Shown piece by piece: positions 44,182-53,300 of a stretch of DNA of 64,000 bases; the first letter of the stretch is position 1; the number at the start of each line of letters is the position of its first letter. The notes below the pieces were generated by a model. It searched no databases, was not told the origin of the DNA, and saw only the letters and a program-made list of their open reading frames with translations. Origin of the DNA: CAVSKL01 sp963728475 [NCBI: Candidatus Eiseniibacteriota bacterium] (GTDB lineage: Bacteria; Eisenbacteria; RBG-16-71-46; JABDJR01). The position numbers and the translations under genes were made by a program. Where the stretch lies: NCBI GenBank assembly GCA_963728475.1, contig CAVSKL010000001.1, positions 1,984,001-2,048,000 of the forward strand, written 5' to 3'.

Positions 44182-45681
44182 ATGGCGTTTCACCCCGATC
44201 CCGGTCTCATCAACGAGGACATCCGCCCGGTCCCGCTCTCCGAGCGCCGCTGGAACGTGATCAGCATGGCCAGCCTGTGGGTGGGCATGGTGGTGTGCGT
44301 CACCACCTACATGCTGGCCGCGGGGCTCATCGACCAGGGAATGAGCTGGTGGCAGGCGATCGGGACCGTCCTCCTCGGGAACGTGATCGTGCTCGTCCCC
44401 ATGATCCTCAACGGGCACGCCGGCACCAAGTACGGCGTGCCCTTCCCGGTCCTGGCCCGGGCCAGCTTCGGCATCCGGGGAGCGCACATCCCCTCGCTCC
44501 TGCGCGCCCTGGTGGCCTGCGGTTGGTTCGGGATCCAGACCTGGATCGGGGGTTCGGCCATCTACCAGCTCCTGAACGCGGTGGCCCACGGCGGGCTCGC
44601 CGGCCCGGCGCTCCCGGTGTTCGGTATCGGCGCCGCCCAGCTCGCCTGCTTCGCCGCCTTCTGGGCGATCCAGCTCTTCATCGTTTACCGGGGGGTGGAG
44701 TCGATCCGGATCCTTGAGATGTGGGCGGCCCCGTTCCTGATCGTGATGGGGCTGGCGCTGCTGGGCTGGGCCTACCGCCGGGCGGGCGGCTTTGGGCAGA
44801 TGCTCGAGGCCCCCAGCCAGTTCGCCGCCGGCGGCCCCCGGGAGGGGCAATTCTGGAAGGTGTTCTTCCCGTCCTTGACCGCCATGGTGGGCTACTGGGC
44901 CACGCTGTCCCTGAACATCCCCGACTTCACCCGCTACGCCCGGAGCCAGAAGGACCAGATCCTGGGTCAGGCCCTGGGGCTTCCCCTCACCATGACCCTG
45001 TTCGCGTTCATCGGGGTGGCGGTGACCAGCGCCACCGTGTCGATCTTCGGCCAGGCGATCTGGGATCCCACCGTGCTCCTGGGGAGGATGGGCGGCGGGG
45101 TCGCGGTCCTGGTCTCGCTCCTGGCCCTCACCGTGGCCACGCTCTCCACCAACATCGCCGCCAACGTGGTCTCGCCCGCCAACGCGCTCATCAACCTGGC
45201 CCCGCGGCGGATCAGTTTCCGCACCGGCGCCCTCATCACCGCCGGGTTGGGGGTGGCGATCTTCCCCTGGAAGCTCACCGAGAGCACCGGCGGCTATATC
45301 TTCACCTGGCTCATCGGGTACTCCGCCCTCCTGGGCCCGATCGGCGGCATCCTCATCGCGGACTACTTCTTCCTCCGCCGCACCGAGCTCAACCTCCAGG
45401 ATCTCTACCGGCGGGACGGCATCTACGGGTACCGCCACGGGGTGAACCCGGCGGCGGTGCTCGCCCTGGTTCTCGCGGTGCTTCCCAACCTCCCCGGCTT
45501 CCTGCACGCGGCCGGGCTCGTGGGCCGCGTGGCCCCGTTCTGGGACAGCATCTACACCTACGCCTGGTTCGTGGGCTTCGCCCTCGCCGGCTTCGTCTAC
45601 CTGGTGGGAATGCGGATCCTCTCCGCGCCGGAAGCCGGCTCGGAGGCGGTTCCCGCCGCGACTTCGGAGGTTCAACCGTGA
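44182..45681 (+). CDS. NCS1-family nucleobase permease
   Basis: Inner-membrane importer of the nucleobase:cation symporter-1 family, 499 residues with about 12 hydrophobic segments. Typical NCS1 segments are NEDIRPVPLSERRWNVISM near the N-terminus, FPVLARASFGIRGAHIPSLL, ACGWFGIQTWIGGSAIYQLL and GYWATLSLNIPDFTRYARSQ. The end of the core is GGILIADYFFLRRTELNLQD. It lies inside the pyrimidine-catabolism operon, 5 bp after hydA, and its stop overlaps the GTG start of the dehydrogenase gene (GTGA at 45678-45681). Uracil, thymine or a hydantoin/dihydropyrimidine is therefore the likely substrate; family members carry several such compounds. Confidence 0.94.
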   Translation: MAFHPDPGLINEDIRPVPLSERRWNVISMASLWVGMVVCVTTYMLAAGLIDQGMSWWQAIGTVLLGNVIVLVPMILNGHAGTKYGVPFPVLARASFGIRGAHIPSLLRALVACGWFGIQTWIGGSAIYQLLNAVAHGGLAGPALPVFGIGAAQLACFAAFWAIQLFIVYRGVESIRILEMWAAPFLIVMGLALLGWAYRRAGGFGQMLEAPSQFAAGGPREGQFWKVFFPSLTAMVGYWATLSLNIPDFTRYARSQKDQILGQALGLPLTMTLFAFIGVAVTSATVSIFGQAIWDPTVLLGRMGGGVAVLVSLLALTVATLSTNIAANVVSPANALINLAPRRISFRTGALITAGLGVAIFPWKLTESTGGYIFTWLIGYSALLGPIGGILIADYFFLRRTELNLQDLYRRDGIYGYRHGVNPAAVLALVLAVLPNLPGFLHAAGLVGRVAPFWDSIYTYAWFVGFALAGFVYLVGMRILSAPEAGSEAVPAATSEVQP

Positions 45682-47180
45682 ACGTGCTCACCAAACTCGA
45701 TTTCACCGCCCGCGACTACGGGTTCACCCCCTACGTGGACTGCCCCAACTGGATCGACGGCAAGTGGGAGCCCGCGGCGAGCGGGGAGGAGCTGCCGGTG
45801 ACCAACCCGCGCTACGGGAAGGTCATGGGCGCGGTGGCGCTCTCCGGGGCCTCGGACGTGGGGAAGGCGGTGGAGGCGGCGCGGCGCGCCTTCCCCGGCT
45901 GGCGCGACACCCCCTACAAGGAGCGCGTGCAGGTGATGTTCAACCTGAAGCGGCTCCTGGAGGAGCGGACCGAAGAGCTGAGCTGGCTGGTCAGCCACGA
46001 GAACGGCAAGACCTACGAGGAGTCGGCGGCTAGCGTGAAGAAGGGGATCGAGTGCGTGGAGTTCGGCTGCTCGCTCCCGAACCTGGCCCAGGGGACCCAG
46101 CTCGACGTGAGCCGCGGCATCAACTGCGAGGTGAGCTACGTGCCGGTGGGGGTGTGCGCGGGGGTGACGCCGTTCAACTTCCCGGTGATGGTGCCGCTCT
46201 GGATGCTGCCGCAGGCGCTGGTGAGCGGGAACACCTTCGTGTTGAAGCCCTCGGAGCAGGTGCCTTACGGCGGGATGCGGCTGGCGGAGCTGCTCCGGGA
46301 AGCCGGCCTCCCCGACGGGGTGTTCAACGTGGTCAACGGGGCGCGGGAGGTGGTGGAGGCGCTCTGCGACCATCCCGAGGTCGCGGCGATGGCCTTCGTG
46401 GGCTCCACCCGGGTGGCCCGGCAGGTCTACGCCCGGGGGACGGCGGCGGGCAAGCGCATGCTCTGCCTGGGCGGGGCCAAGAACCACCTTCTGGTGGTGC
46501 CGGACGCGGACCCCGAGCTGACCGCCCAGACCGTGGTGGCGTCGTTCCTGGGGTGCGCCGGCCAGCGCTGCATGGCCGCCTCGGTGATGGTGGCGGTGGG
46601 GGACGTGCAGCCGATCATCGACCGCATGAAGGACTACGCGGGACGGTTCGAGCTGGGGAAGGACATGGGTCCGATCATCAGCCCCCAGGCCCGCGACCGC
46701 ATCAACGCCTACATCGACCAGGCGGAGAAGATGGGGGCCAGGGTGGTGGTGGACGGGCGCGGCGCCTCGGTGCCGGGCGCGCCGGGGAACTGGGTGGGAC
46801 CGACCATCCTCGACAACGTGACCCCGGACATGCCGTGCGCCAACGAGGAGATCTTCGGGCCGGTGCTCTCCATCCTCCACGTCGACACCCTGGACGAGGG
46901 GATCGCGCTCGAGAACCGGAGCCCCTACGGCAACGCCGCCGCCATCTTCACCACCAACGGGGGGATCGCCCGCCACGCGGTGTCCCGGTTCCGGGCCGGC
47001 ATGTGCGGGGTCAACATCGGGGTGCCGGTGCCGCGGGAGCCCTTCAGCTTCGGCGGCTGGTTCGAGTCCAAGTTCGGACACGGCGACATCACCGGGTACG
47101 ACGGGTTCCGGTTCTGGACCAACCCCCGCAAGCTGACCGCGCGCTGGGAGCTGGCCAAGGACCGCACGTGGATGAGCTGA
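45678..47180 (+). CDS. mmsA: CoA-acylating (methyl)malonate-semialdehyde dehydrogenase
   Basis: Oxidises malonate semialdehyde to acetyl-CoA, or methylmalonate semialdehyde to propionyl-CoA, with NAD+ and CoA; 500 residues. Visible family features are PVGVCAGVTPFNFPVMVPLW, the cofactor-binding FVGSTRVARQVY, and catalytic Cys in SFLGCAGQRCMAAS. The segment LCLGGAKNHLLV has Asn where classical aldehyde dehydrogenases carry the general-base Glu, as is usual for the CoA-dependent subclass. The ending GHGDITGYDGFRFWTNPRK is also characteristic. GTG 45678 has GGAGG at 45666-45670 and overlaps the permease stop. It takes the product of the next gene's aminotransferase, finishing both the uracil and thymine branches. 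Confidence 0.94.
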   Translation: MNVLTKLDFTARDYGFTPYVDCPNWIDGKWEPAASGEELPVTNPRYGKVMGAVALSGASDVGKAVEAARRAFPGWRDTPYKERVQVMFNLKRLLEERTEELSWLVSHENGKTYEESAASVKKGIECVEFGCSLPNLAQGTQLDVSRGINCEVSYVPVGVCAGVTPFNFPVMVPLWMLPQALVSGNTFVLKPSEQVPYGGMRLAELLREAGLPDGVFNVVNGAREVVEALCDHPEVAAMAFVGSTRVARQVYARGTAAGKRMLCLGGAKNHLLVVPDADPELTAQTVVASFLGCAGQRCMAASVMVAVGDVQPIIDRMKDYAGRFELGKDMGPIISPQARDRINAYIDQAEKMGARVVVDGRGASVPGAPGNWVGPTILDNVTPDMPCANEEIFGPVLSILHVDTLDEGIALENRSPYGNAAAIFTTNGGIARHAVSRFRAGMCGVNIGVPVPREPFSFGGWFESKFGHGDITGYDGFRFWTNPRKLTARWELAKDRTWMS

Positions 47181-47218
47181 CCGGCGCCGCGCGCGCACGG
47201 TCGAGAAGGGAGAACGCG

Positions 47219-48544
47219 ATGGCGATGTCGTCCGAGGAAATCGTCCGGCTGTCCAAGCAGCACACCATGTACTCCTGGGCCAAGGGGGACGCGGTGGATC
47301 CGATTCCGGTGGAGCGGGCGGAGGGGGTGTACTTCTTCACTCCCGACGGGAAGCGCTTCCTGGATTTCAACAGCCAGCTCATGTGCGTGAACATCGGCCA
47401 CGGCCACCCCCGGGTGGCCGACGCGGTGGCGGCCCAGATGAAGAAGCTGGCCTTCGTCTACCCGGGGACGGCGACGGAGCCTCGGGCGAGGATGGGAAAG
47501 CGGCTGGCCGAGCTGGTGCCGGGCGACATCAACACCTTCTTCTTCACCCTGGGCGGGGCCGAGGCCAACGAGAACGCGATCCGCGCGGCCCGGCTCTACA
47601 CCGGCCGCCCCAAGATCCTGGCCCGCTACCGGAGCTATCACGGCGGCACCAACGCCACCCTGCAGCTCACCGGCGACCCCCGGCGCATCCCCAACGAGCC
47701 GGGCATGCCGGGGGTGATCCACGTCATGGACCCGCGCCCCTACGACTACTCGTTCGGGGCCACCGACGCCGAGATCGTGGAACGGAACCTGCGATATCTG
47801 GAGGAGGTCATCACCTACGAGGGGCCCCAAACCGTCGCCGCCATGATCGTGGAGACGGTGACCGGGACCAACGGGGTGATGCCGCCCCCCCCGGGATACT
47901 TTCCCGCGCTGCGGAAGCTTCTCGACCGCCACCGGATCCTCCTCATCTGCGACGAGGTCATGTGCGGGTTCGGCCGCACCGGAAAACTCTTCGCGTTCGA
48001 GCACTTCGGGATCGTTCCCGACGTTCTCACCATGGCCAAGGGGCTGACCAGCGCGTACCTGCCGCTGGGCTGCATGGGGGTGTCGGACCCGATTGCCGAG
48101 CACTTCCGCAAGAACGTGTTCTGGGGCGGGCTCACCTACAGCGCGCATCCGGTCAGCCTGGCCGCGGCCGAGGCCGCGATCGGGGTGCTCCTGGACGAGG
48201 GGATGGTCGAGAACGCCGCCAGGATGGAGGCGGTGGTGCGCGCGGAGATGGACCGGATGGCCTCCCGGCACCGCTCCGTCCGGACCGGCCGGGTGCTGGG
48301 ACTGTTCGGGATCATGGAGATCCGGAAGAACGCCGCCGGCGATCCCATCGCCCCCTACAACGGGTCGCACCCGGCCATGGCCGAACTCGACCGGTTCTTC
48401 AAGCAGAACGGGTTGTTCACCTTCGTGCGGTGGAACAATTTCATGGTTAACCCCCCGCTATGCATCACCGAAGCCCAGATCCGCGAGGGGTTCGAGATCA
48501 TCGACCGGGGCCTCGAGATCACCGACGCGGCGTTCGAGGGTTGA
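47219..48544 (+). CDS. Class III aminotransferase, predicted beta-alanine/3-aminoisobutyrate aminotransferase
   Basis: PLP enzyme of 441 residues converting beta-alanine (or 3-aminoisobutyrate) plus an oxo-acid to malonate semialdehyde (or its methyl form) plus an amino acid. Class III features: GGAEANENAIRAARLYTGRP, YHGGTNATLQLTGDPRR, the PLP-contacting LLICDEVMCGFGRTGKLF, and the Schiff-base Lys in TMAKGLTSAYLPLGCMGV. ATG 47219 follows AGAAGGGAG; ATG 47225 in the same frame is possible. It is 38 bp after mmsA and 1 bp before preT. The substrate is inferred from the operon, because taurine and omega-amino-acid aminotransferases look alike. Confidence 0.9.
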   Translation: MAMSSEEIVRLSKQHTMYSWAKGDAVDPIPVERAEGVYFFTPDGKRFLDFNSQLMCVNIGHGHPRVADAVAAQMKKLAFVYPGTATEPRARMGKRLAELVPGDINTFFFTLGGAEANENAIRAARLYTGRPKILARYRSYHGGTNATLQLTGDPRRIPNEPGMPGVIHVMDPRPYDYSFGATDAEIVERNLRYLEEVITYEGPQTVAAMIVETVTGTNGVMPPPPGYFPALRKLLDRHRILLICDEVMCGFGRTGKLFAFEHFGIVPDVLTMAKGLTSAYLPLGCMGVSDPIAEHFRKNVFWGGLTYSAHPVSLAAAEAAIGVLLDEGMVENAARMEAVVRAEMDRMASRHRSVRTGRVLGLFGIMEIRKNAAGDPIAPYNGSHPAMAELDRFFKQNGLFTFVRWNNFMVNPPLCITEAQIREGFEIIDRGLEITDAAFEG

Positions 48545-48545
48545 G

Positions 48546-49853
48546 ATGAAGGTGCGTATTCCGGCCGAACGGAGCGAGGCGGGTTTCGAGGACTTCAAGC
48601 CCGCCTACACCCCCGCCCAGGCGGTGACCGAGGCCAACCGGTGCCTCTTCTGCGAGGACGCGCCCTGCGTGGCCGCCTGCCCCACCGCCATCGACATCCC
48701 CCAGTTCATCCGGAAGATCTCCACCGAGAACCTGGAGGGCTCCGCCCGCACCATCTTCGAGGCCAACATCCTCGGCATGAGCTGCGCCCGGGTGTGCCCG
48801 GTGGAGGTGCTGTGCGTGGGGGCCTGCGTCTACAACGCGATGGGGATCGCCCCCATCCAGATCGGCACGCTCCAGCGCCATGCCACCGACCACGCCTACG
48901 CCCGGGGTCTGCGGTTCTTCGCCGCGGGGCCCGAGACCGGAAAGAGCGTGGGGCTGGTGGGGGCGGGACCGGCGTCGCTGGCCTGCGCCCACGAACTCCG
49001 CCGGCTGGGCCACGCCTGCACGATCTACGAGCGCCGGGAGGTGGCGGGAGGGCTCAACACCACCGGGGTCGCGCCCTACAAGATGAAGGCGGACCGGGCG
49101 ATGGAAGAGGTGGAGTGGGTGCTGGGGATCGGCGGGATCGAGGTCCGGACCGGGGTCGAGGTGGGGGTGGACGTGTCGTGGGCGGAGCTGGAGAAGCGCC
49201 ACGACGCCCTCTTCATCGGGTTCGGGCTGGGGCAGGATCGGTTCATGGACCTCCCCGGCGCGGATCTACCCGGAATCGAGGGAGCGGTGGACTTCATCGA
49301 GCGGCTCAAGCTGGGCACGGTGGAGCTGGACGGGGTGAAGAGCGCGGCGGTGGTCGGCGGCGGCAACACCGCCCTCGACTGCGTGCGCGAGCTGGTGCGG
49401 TTGCGGGTCCCCGAGGTGCGCTTGGTCTACCGCGGCTCGGACTCCGTGAAGTCCGGCTACGAACACGAATGGAAGGCGGCCCGGGTGGAGGGCGCCCGCG
49501 CGCTCTGGCACACGGTGCCGGTGGGGTTCGAGGGCGGGTCGCGGGTGGAGCGGATCCGTTGCCTGCGCACCGACGAGCGCAAGCGGCCGGTTCCCGGGAC
49601 CGAACACCCGGTGGACGCGGACCTGGTCTTGGTGGCCATCGGCCAGGACACCCTGGGGGAACTGGCGGCCGAGCTGGACGGGGTCCGGGTGGAGAAGGGA
49701 TGCGTGGTCCGCGACGCCGACGGCGCCACCGGGCGGCCGGGGGTGTTCGCGGGAGGGGACGGGGCCAACGGGGGCAAGGAAGTGGTGAACGCGGTGGCCG
49801 AGGGGAGGGCCGCGGCCCGCGCCGTCGACCGCCGCCTCCGGGAAGGAGCATGA
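48546..49853 (+). CDS. preT: Dihydropyrimidine dehydrogenase, NADPH/FAD subunit
   Basis: FAD and Fe-S subunit feeding electrons from a pyridine nucleotide to PreA; 435 residues. N-terminal Cys clusters CLFCEDAPCVAACPTAIDIP and CARVCPVEVLCVGACVYNA bind two 4Fe-4S centres. VGLVGAGPASLACAHELRR is the FAD-binding Rossmann motif, AAVVGGGNTALDCVREL the second dinucleotide site, and GRPGVFAGGDGANGGKEVV the closing FAD segment. ATG 48546 begins one base after the aminotransferase stop, and one base separates its own stop from preA. Such spacing indicates tight co-expression of the two subunits. Confidence 0.94.
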   Translation: MKVRIPAERSEAGFEDFKPAYTPAQAVTEANRCLFCEDAPCVAACPTAIDIPQFIRKISTENLEGSARTIFEANILGMSCARVCPVEVLCVGACVYNAMGIAPIQIGTLQRHATDHAYARGLRFFAAGPETGKSVGLVGAGPASLACAHELRRLGHACTIYERREVAGGLNTTGVAPYKMKADRAMEEVEWVLGIGGIEVRTGVEVGVDVSWAELEKRHDALFIGFGLGQDRFMDLPGADLPGIEGAVDFIERLKLGTVELDGVKSAAVVGGGNTALDCVRELVRLRVPEVRLVYRGSDSVKSGYEHEWKAARVEGARALWHTVPVGFEGGSRVERIRCLRTDERKRPVPGTEHPVDADLVLVAIGQDTLGELAAELDGVRVEKGCVVRDADGATGRPGVFAGGDGANGGKEVVNAVAEGRAAARAVDRRLREGA

Positions 49854-49854
49854 C

Positions 49855-51126
49855 ATGCCGGACTTGACCGCCCGCTGCGCGGGGATCGTCTCCCCCAACC
49901 CGTTCTGGCTGGCCTCGGCCCCCCCCACCAACTCCGGGGACCAGATCATGCGCGCCTTCGACCACGGCTGGGGGGGCGCGGTGTGGAAGACCCTGGGGGT
50001 GCCGATCCAGAACGTCTCCAGCCGGTTCGGGGCGGTGCACTACAAGGGCACCCGCGCCGTCGGCTTCAACAACATCGAACTCATCACCGACCGGTCGCTG
50101 GAGGTGAATCTCAAGGAGATCCGCGAGGTCAAGCGCCGCTACCCGAAGCACGCGGTGGTGGTGAGCCTGATGGTCGAGACCCGCGACGAGTGGCGGGAGA
50201 TCATCAAGCGGTCCGAGGACGCGGGCGCGGACGGGCTCGAGCTCAACTTCGGCTGCCCCCACGGGATGTGCGAGCGGGGGATGGGGTCGGCGGTGGGGCA
50301 GGAGCCCAGGATCAACGAGCGGATTACCGGCTGGGCCAAGGAGTTCGCCTCGGTGCCGGTCCTGGTCAAGCTCACTCCCAACGTGGGCGACATCCTTCCC
50401 CATGGGCTCGCCGCCCAGGCCGGCGGCGCGGACGGGGTGAGCCTCATCAACACCGTGAAGAGCATCATCGGGGTGGACATCGACCGCATGACGGTGATGC
50501 CCCGGGTGGGGTCGCACAGCACCAACGGCGGCTACTGCGGCCCGGCGGTCAAGCCCATCGCGCTCCACATGGTGGCGGCGCTGGCCCGGGACCACGAGTT
50601 CAAGCTCCCGATCAGCGGGATCGGTGGGATCTCGAGCTGGCGGGACGCGGTCGAGTTCCTGCTCCTGGGCTCCTCCACCGTCCAGGTGTGCACCGAGGTC
50701 ATGCTCCACGGCTTCCGGGTGGTGGAGGACATGATCGAGGGGCTGACCGTGTACATGCGCGAGAAGGGGATGGAGACGCTGGACCAGCTGGTCGGCCGCG
50801 CCGTTCCCAGCTTCAGCGAGTGGGGGGAGCTGGACCTCAACTACGAGACGGTGGCGCGGATCGACTCCGGGACCTGCATCGGCTGCTACAACTGCATGGT
50901 GGCGTGCGAGGACGGCGCCCACCAGTGCATCCACCCCCCGCAGAACGGCAAGCGGGTGCCGGTCGTCGACGAGGCCGAGTGCGTGGGGTGTAACCTGTGC
51001 GAGATCGTGTGCCCGGTTCCCGGCTGCATCTCCATGGTGGAGGTCGAGAACGGCTTCGCCCCCGCCTCCTGGAACCAGCACGTGAACGACGGGGCGGCGA
51101 TCCGGCCCAAGAAGGGCGCCCACTAG
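49855..51126 (+). CDS. preA: Dihydropyrimidine dehydrogenase, FMN/Fe-S catalytic subunit
   Basis: Reduces uracil or thymine to the dihydro form with PreT; 423 residues. An FMN-binding TIM barrel begins SPNPFWLASAPPTNSGDQIM and contains VWKTLGVPIQNVSSRF, VPVLVKLTPNVGDI, SLINTVKSIIGVDIDRMTV and FPISGIGGI-type LPISGIGGISSWRDAVEFLL. Two C-terminal 4Fe-4S clusters follow: CIGCYNCMVACEDGAHQC and CVGCNLCEIVCPVPGC. In the active-site loop NFGCPHGMCERGMGSAVGQ the mammalian catalytic Cys position (ACGQ) is Val, while an extra Cys appears in PHGMC. It is the last pyrimidine gene; 77 bp separate it from the next. Confidence 0.94.
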   Translation: MPDLTARCAGIVSPNPFWLASAPPTNSGDQIMRAFDHGWGGAVWKTLGVPIQNVSSRFGAVHYKGTRAVGFNNIELITDRSLEVNLKEIREVKRRYPKHAVVVSLMVETRDEWREIIKRSEDAGADGLELNFGCPHGMCERGMGSAVGQEPRINERITGWAKEFASVPVLVKLTPNVGDILPHGLAAQAGGADGVSLINTVKSIIGVDIDRMTVMPRVGSHSTNGGYCGPAVKPIALHMVAALARDHEFKLPISGIGGISSWRDAVEFLLLGSSTVQVCTEVMLHGFRVVEDMIEGLTVYMREKGMETLDQLVGRAVPSFSEWGELDLNYETVARIDSGTCIGCYNCMVACEDGAHQCIHPPQNGKRVPVVDEAECVGCNLCEIVCPVPGCISMVEVENGFAPASWNQHVNDGAAIRPKKGAH

Positions 51127-51203
51127 CCCGCCCGTCGAAGAACTGGAACTGGCCGCGTTCGGAGCGCCGCCGGCGGGGCCGGCCGCGTCGTGGGAAAGGC
51201 GCC

Positions 51204-53261
51204 ATGACTCCCTCCGGCTCCCGCCGCTCCGGTGTCCTCACCGCCGCGCTCTGCGGGGCGGGGGCGCTGGCGGTCTACGCCGCCACCCTTCAGCGGTCGC
51301 TCCCGGCCGGGGACTCCGGCGAGCTCATCGCGGTGGCGCGCACCCTGGGGGTCGCCCACCCTCCGGGGTATCCCCTCTACACCCTCCTCGGGCACCTGTG
51401 GACGCTCCTGATTCCGATCGGCTCCGCCGCCCTCCGGATGAACCTCCTCTCCGCGGTGGCGGCGGCGGGGACGGTGGCGCTCCTGGCCGGGCTGGTGCGG
51501 CGGGTGACCGGGAGCGCGCCGGCGGCGGTGGCCGCGGCAGGGCTTCTGGCCTTCGCGCTTCCCTTCTGGAAGTATGCGCTGGTGGCCGAGGTGTTCGCGC
51601 CGAACGCGTTTTTGGCCGCGTGCATGCTGTGGGCGGGGGTGGCGGCGATCGAGACCGGCGGCCCGGCGCCCCTGGCCGCGCTGGCGTTTCTCACCGCGCT
51701 CCTTCTCTCCCACCACCACACCCTGGCGCTGTTGGCGGTGCCGGTGGACCTGGTCGCGCTGGCCGCGGCCGTGCTCCCCGAGCGCGCCGCGCGCCGGGCG
51801 TTTCCCTCCGTCCGGGCCGGGCGGTTGCGACCGAAGGCATGGAGCGCGGTGGCGGGGGCGGGGGGGGTGGGGCTCGCGCCGCTTCTCTATCTGCCGTGGG
51901 CGGCGGCGCGGCATCCGGTCCTGAACTGGGACGATCCCGGCACCCCGGACGGGTTCCTGCATCTCCTCCTGCGGAGGGACTACGGCACCTTCCGGCTCGA
52001 CCCCGGGCAGGCCGGCCACGTGGCCGACCGGAGCCACGTGCTCCTCTGGCTGGGGGCGCTTCCGGCGGACCTGACCTGGCTCGGAGCGGCACTTCTGGTC
52101 CTGGGGTTGGCGGTGCTGGTTCGCCGCCGGCGGGGGCTGGCGGCGATGCTTCTGGGCTACTTCGCGCTCCAGGCCGCCTTCTTCACCGCGGTCCACTTCC
52201 CCGCGACGCCGCTCGTCTTCCGGGGGGTGGTGGAGCGCTTCTACATTCTCCCGGCGACGGTGGCGGCGCTTCCGATCGGCGTGGGGGCGGCGTGGCTGAT
52301 CGGGCGGGCCGGCGGCCCGGCCGGGCGCCCCGCCCGCGGCCGGGCCCGGCGGCGCCCTGGGCGGGGCCGGGCGGCCGGAGCGCTGCTCGCGGCGGCCGCG
52401 GTGATCTGGCCCCTCGGGACGCATTGGCGGGCGGTGGATCAGCGCGGGAACACCTTCACCCGGGATCTCGGGCGGGACGTGCTGGCGTCGTTGCCCGCGC
52501 ACGCGGTGCTGTTCTCCCAGGGGGACATGTTCCACAACGCGCTCGCCTACCTGCAGCTGGTGGATCACGAGCGCCCCGACGTCACCGTGGTGGACGAGGA
52601 GAAGCTCACGTATCCCTGGTACCTGCGCGCGCTGCGGGCGCGGGAGCCGGACCTCCTCCCGTCGTTCGGCCCCGCCGACCGCTACGACGATTCGCCGCCC
52701 ACCCGGAACGTGCACTGGTGCGACCACCTGCGCGGCCGCCGCCCGGTGGCGTTCCTGGGGGTCAAGGACGGGAGCTACGCCGCCCGCTACGAGTTCCTGC
52801 CCCGGGGGATGGTGATGCTGGCGATCCCGAAGGGGAGTGCCCCGGACCTCGCCGCCCAGGCCGACACCGCGCTCTCGGTCCTGGCCGCGTGCCGGCTCGA
52901 CGCCTATTTCCGCCCCTACGACCCGTGGAGCCTGGAGGCGGAGAGCCGCTGGCGGTTTCCGGAGCTGGTCTCGCGCACCGCGCTCCTTCTCTGCCAGCCG
53001 GGGACCGGGGGGCTCACCCCGGCGAACCGGCCGGGATTCGCGCGGCTCCTGGAGTTCGTGGAGCGCCACCGCGCCTCGCCCGACGACCCGGAACTCCTCC
53101 GGGCGGGCGGGCTCCTCTACGCCCTCCACCCGGCGGTCCGCGACACCGCCAAGGCGCGGTCCGACCTCACCCGCTACCTGGCCTCGGCGCCGGCCGGACC
53201 GGGGGCGGAGGAAGCGAGGCGGGTGCTGGCGTATCTGAACGGAGCCGGGGGAGGGCCCTGA
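51204..53261 (+). CDS. DUF2723 (protein O-mannosyltransferase-like) membrane protein
   Basis: Polytopic inner-membrane protein of 685 residues. The DUF2723 signature GDSGELIAVARTLGVAHPPGYPLYTLLGHLWTL spans residues about 36-68; the acidic GDSGE loop resembles the catalytic loop of lipid-linked-sugar GT-C glycosyltransferases. About ten hydrophobic segments lie in residues 10-430. A soluble C-terminal region of about 270 residues follows (VLFSQGDMFHNALAYLQLVD, LREYLSP-like PWYLRALRAREPDL). ATG 51204 has AAGG just upstream. Family members are proposed to transfer sugars to exported proteins or surface glycans; no acceptor is indicated here. It follows the pyrimidine operon by 77 bp but has no metabolic link to it. 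Confidence 0.85.
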   Translation: MTPSGSRRSGVLTAALCGAGALAVYAATLQRSLPAGDSGELIAVARTLGVAHPPGYPLYTLLGHLWTLLIPIGSAALRMNLLSAVAAAGTVALLAGLVRRVTGSAPAAVAAAGLLAFALPFWKYALVAEVFAPNAFLAACMLWAGVAAIETGGPAPLAALAFLTALLLSHHHTLALLAVPVDLVALAAAVLPERAARRAFPSVRAGRLRPKAWSAVAGAGGVGLAPLLYLPWAAARHPVLNWDDPGTPDGFLHLLLRRDYGTFRLDPGQAGHVADRSHVLLWLGALPADLTWLGAALLVLGLAVLVRRRRGLAAMLLGYFALQAAFFTAVHFPATPLVFRGVVERFYILPATVAALPIGVGAAWLIGRAGGPAGRPARGRARRRPGRGRAAGALLAAAAVIWPLGTHWRAVDQRGNTFTRDLGRDVLASLPAHAVLFSQGDMFHNALAYLQLVDHERPDVTVVDEEKLTYPWYLRALRAREPDLLPSFGPADRYDDSPPTRNVHWCDHLRGRRPVAFLGVKDGSYAARYEFLPRGMVMLAIPKGSAPDLAAQADTALSVLAACRLDAYFRPYDPWSLEAESRWRFPELVSRTALLLCQPGTGGLTPANRPGFARLLEFVERHRASPDDPELLRAGGLLYALHPAVRDTAKARSDLTRYLASAPAGPGAEEARRVLAYLNGAGGGP

Positions 53262-53264
53262 GCG

Positions 53265-53289
53265 CCGGCGCGGAGACCGGCCGCGCCGG
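53265..53289. terminator. Hairpin between convergent DUF2723 and SNF2 genes
   Basis: A perfect 9-bp GC stem (53265-53273 with 53281-53289) with a 7-nt loop fills the 39-bp gap between two convergent stops. No T-run on either side, so termination strength is uncertain. Confidence 0.5.
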
Positions 53290-53300
53290 GGAGGACGCGT

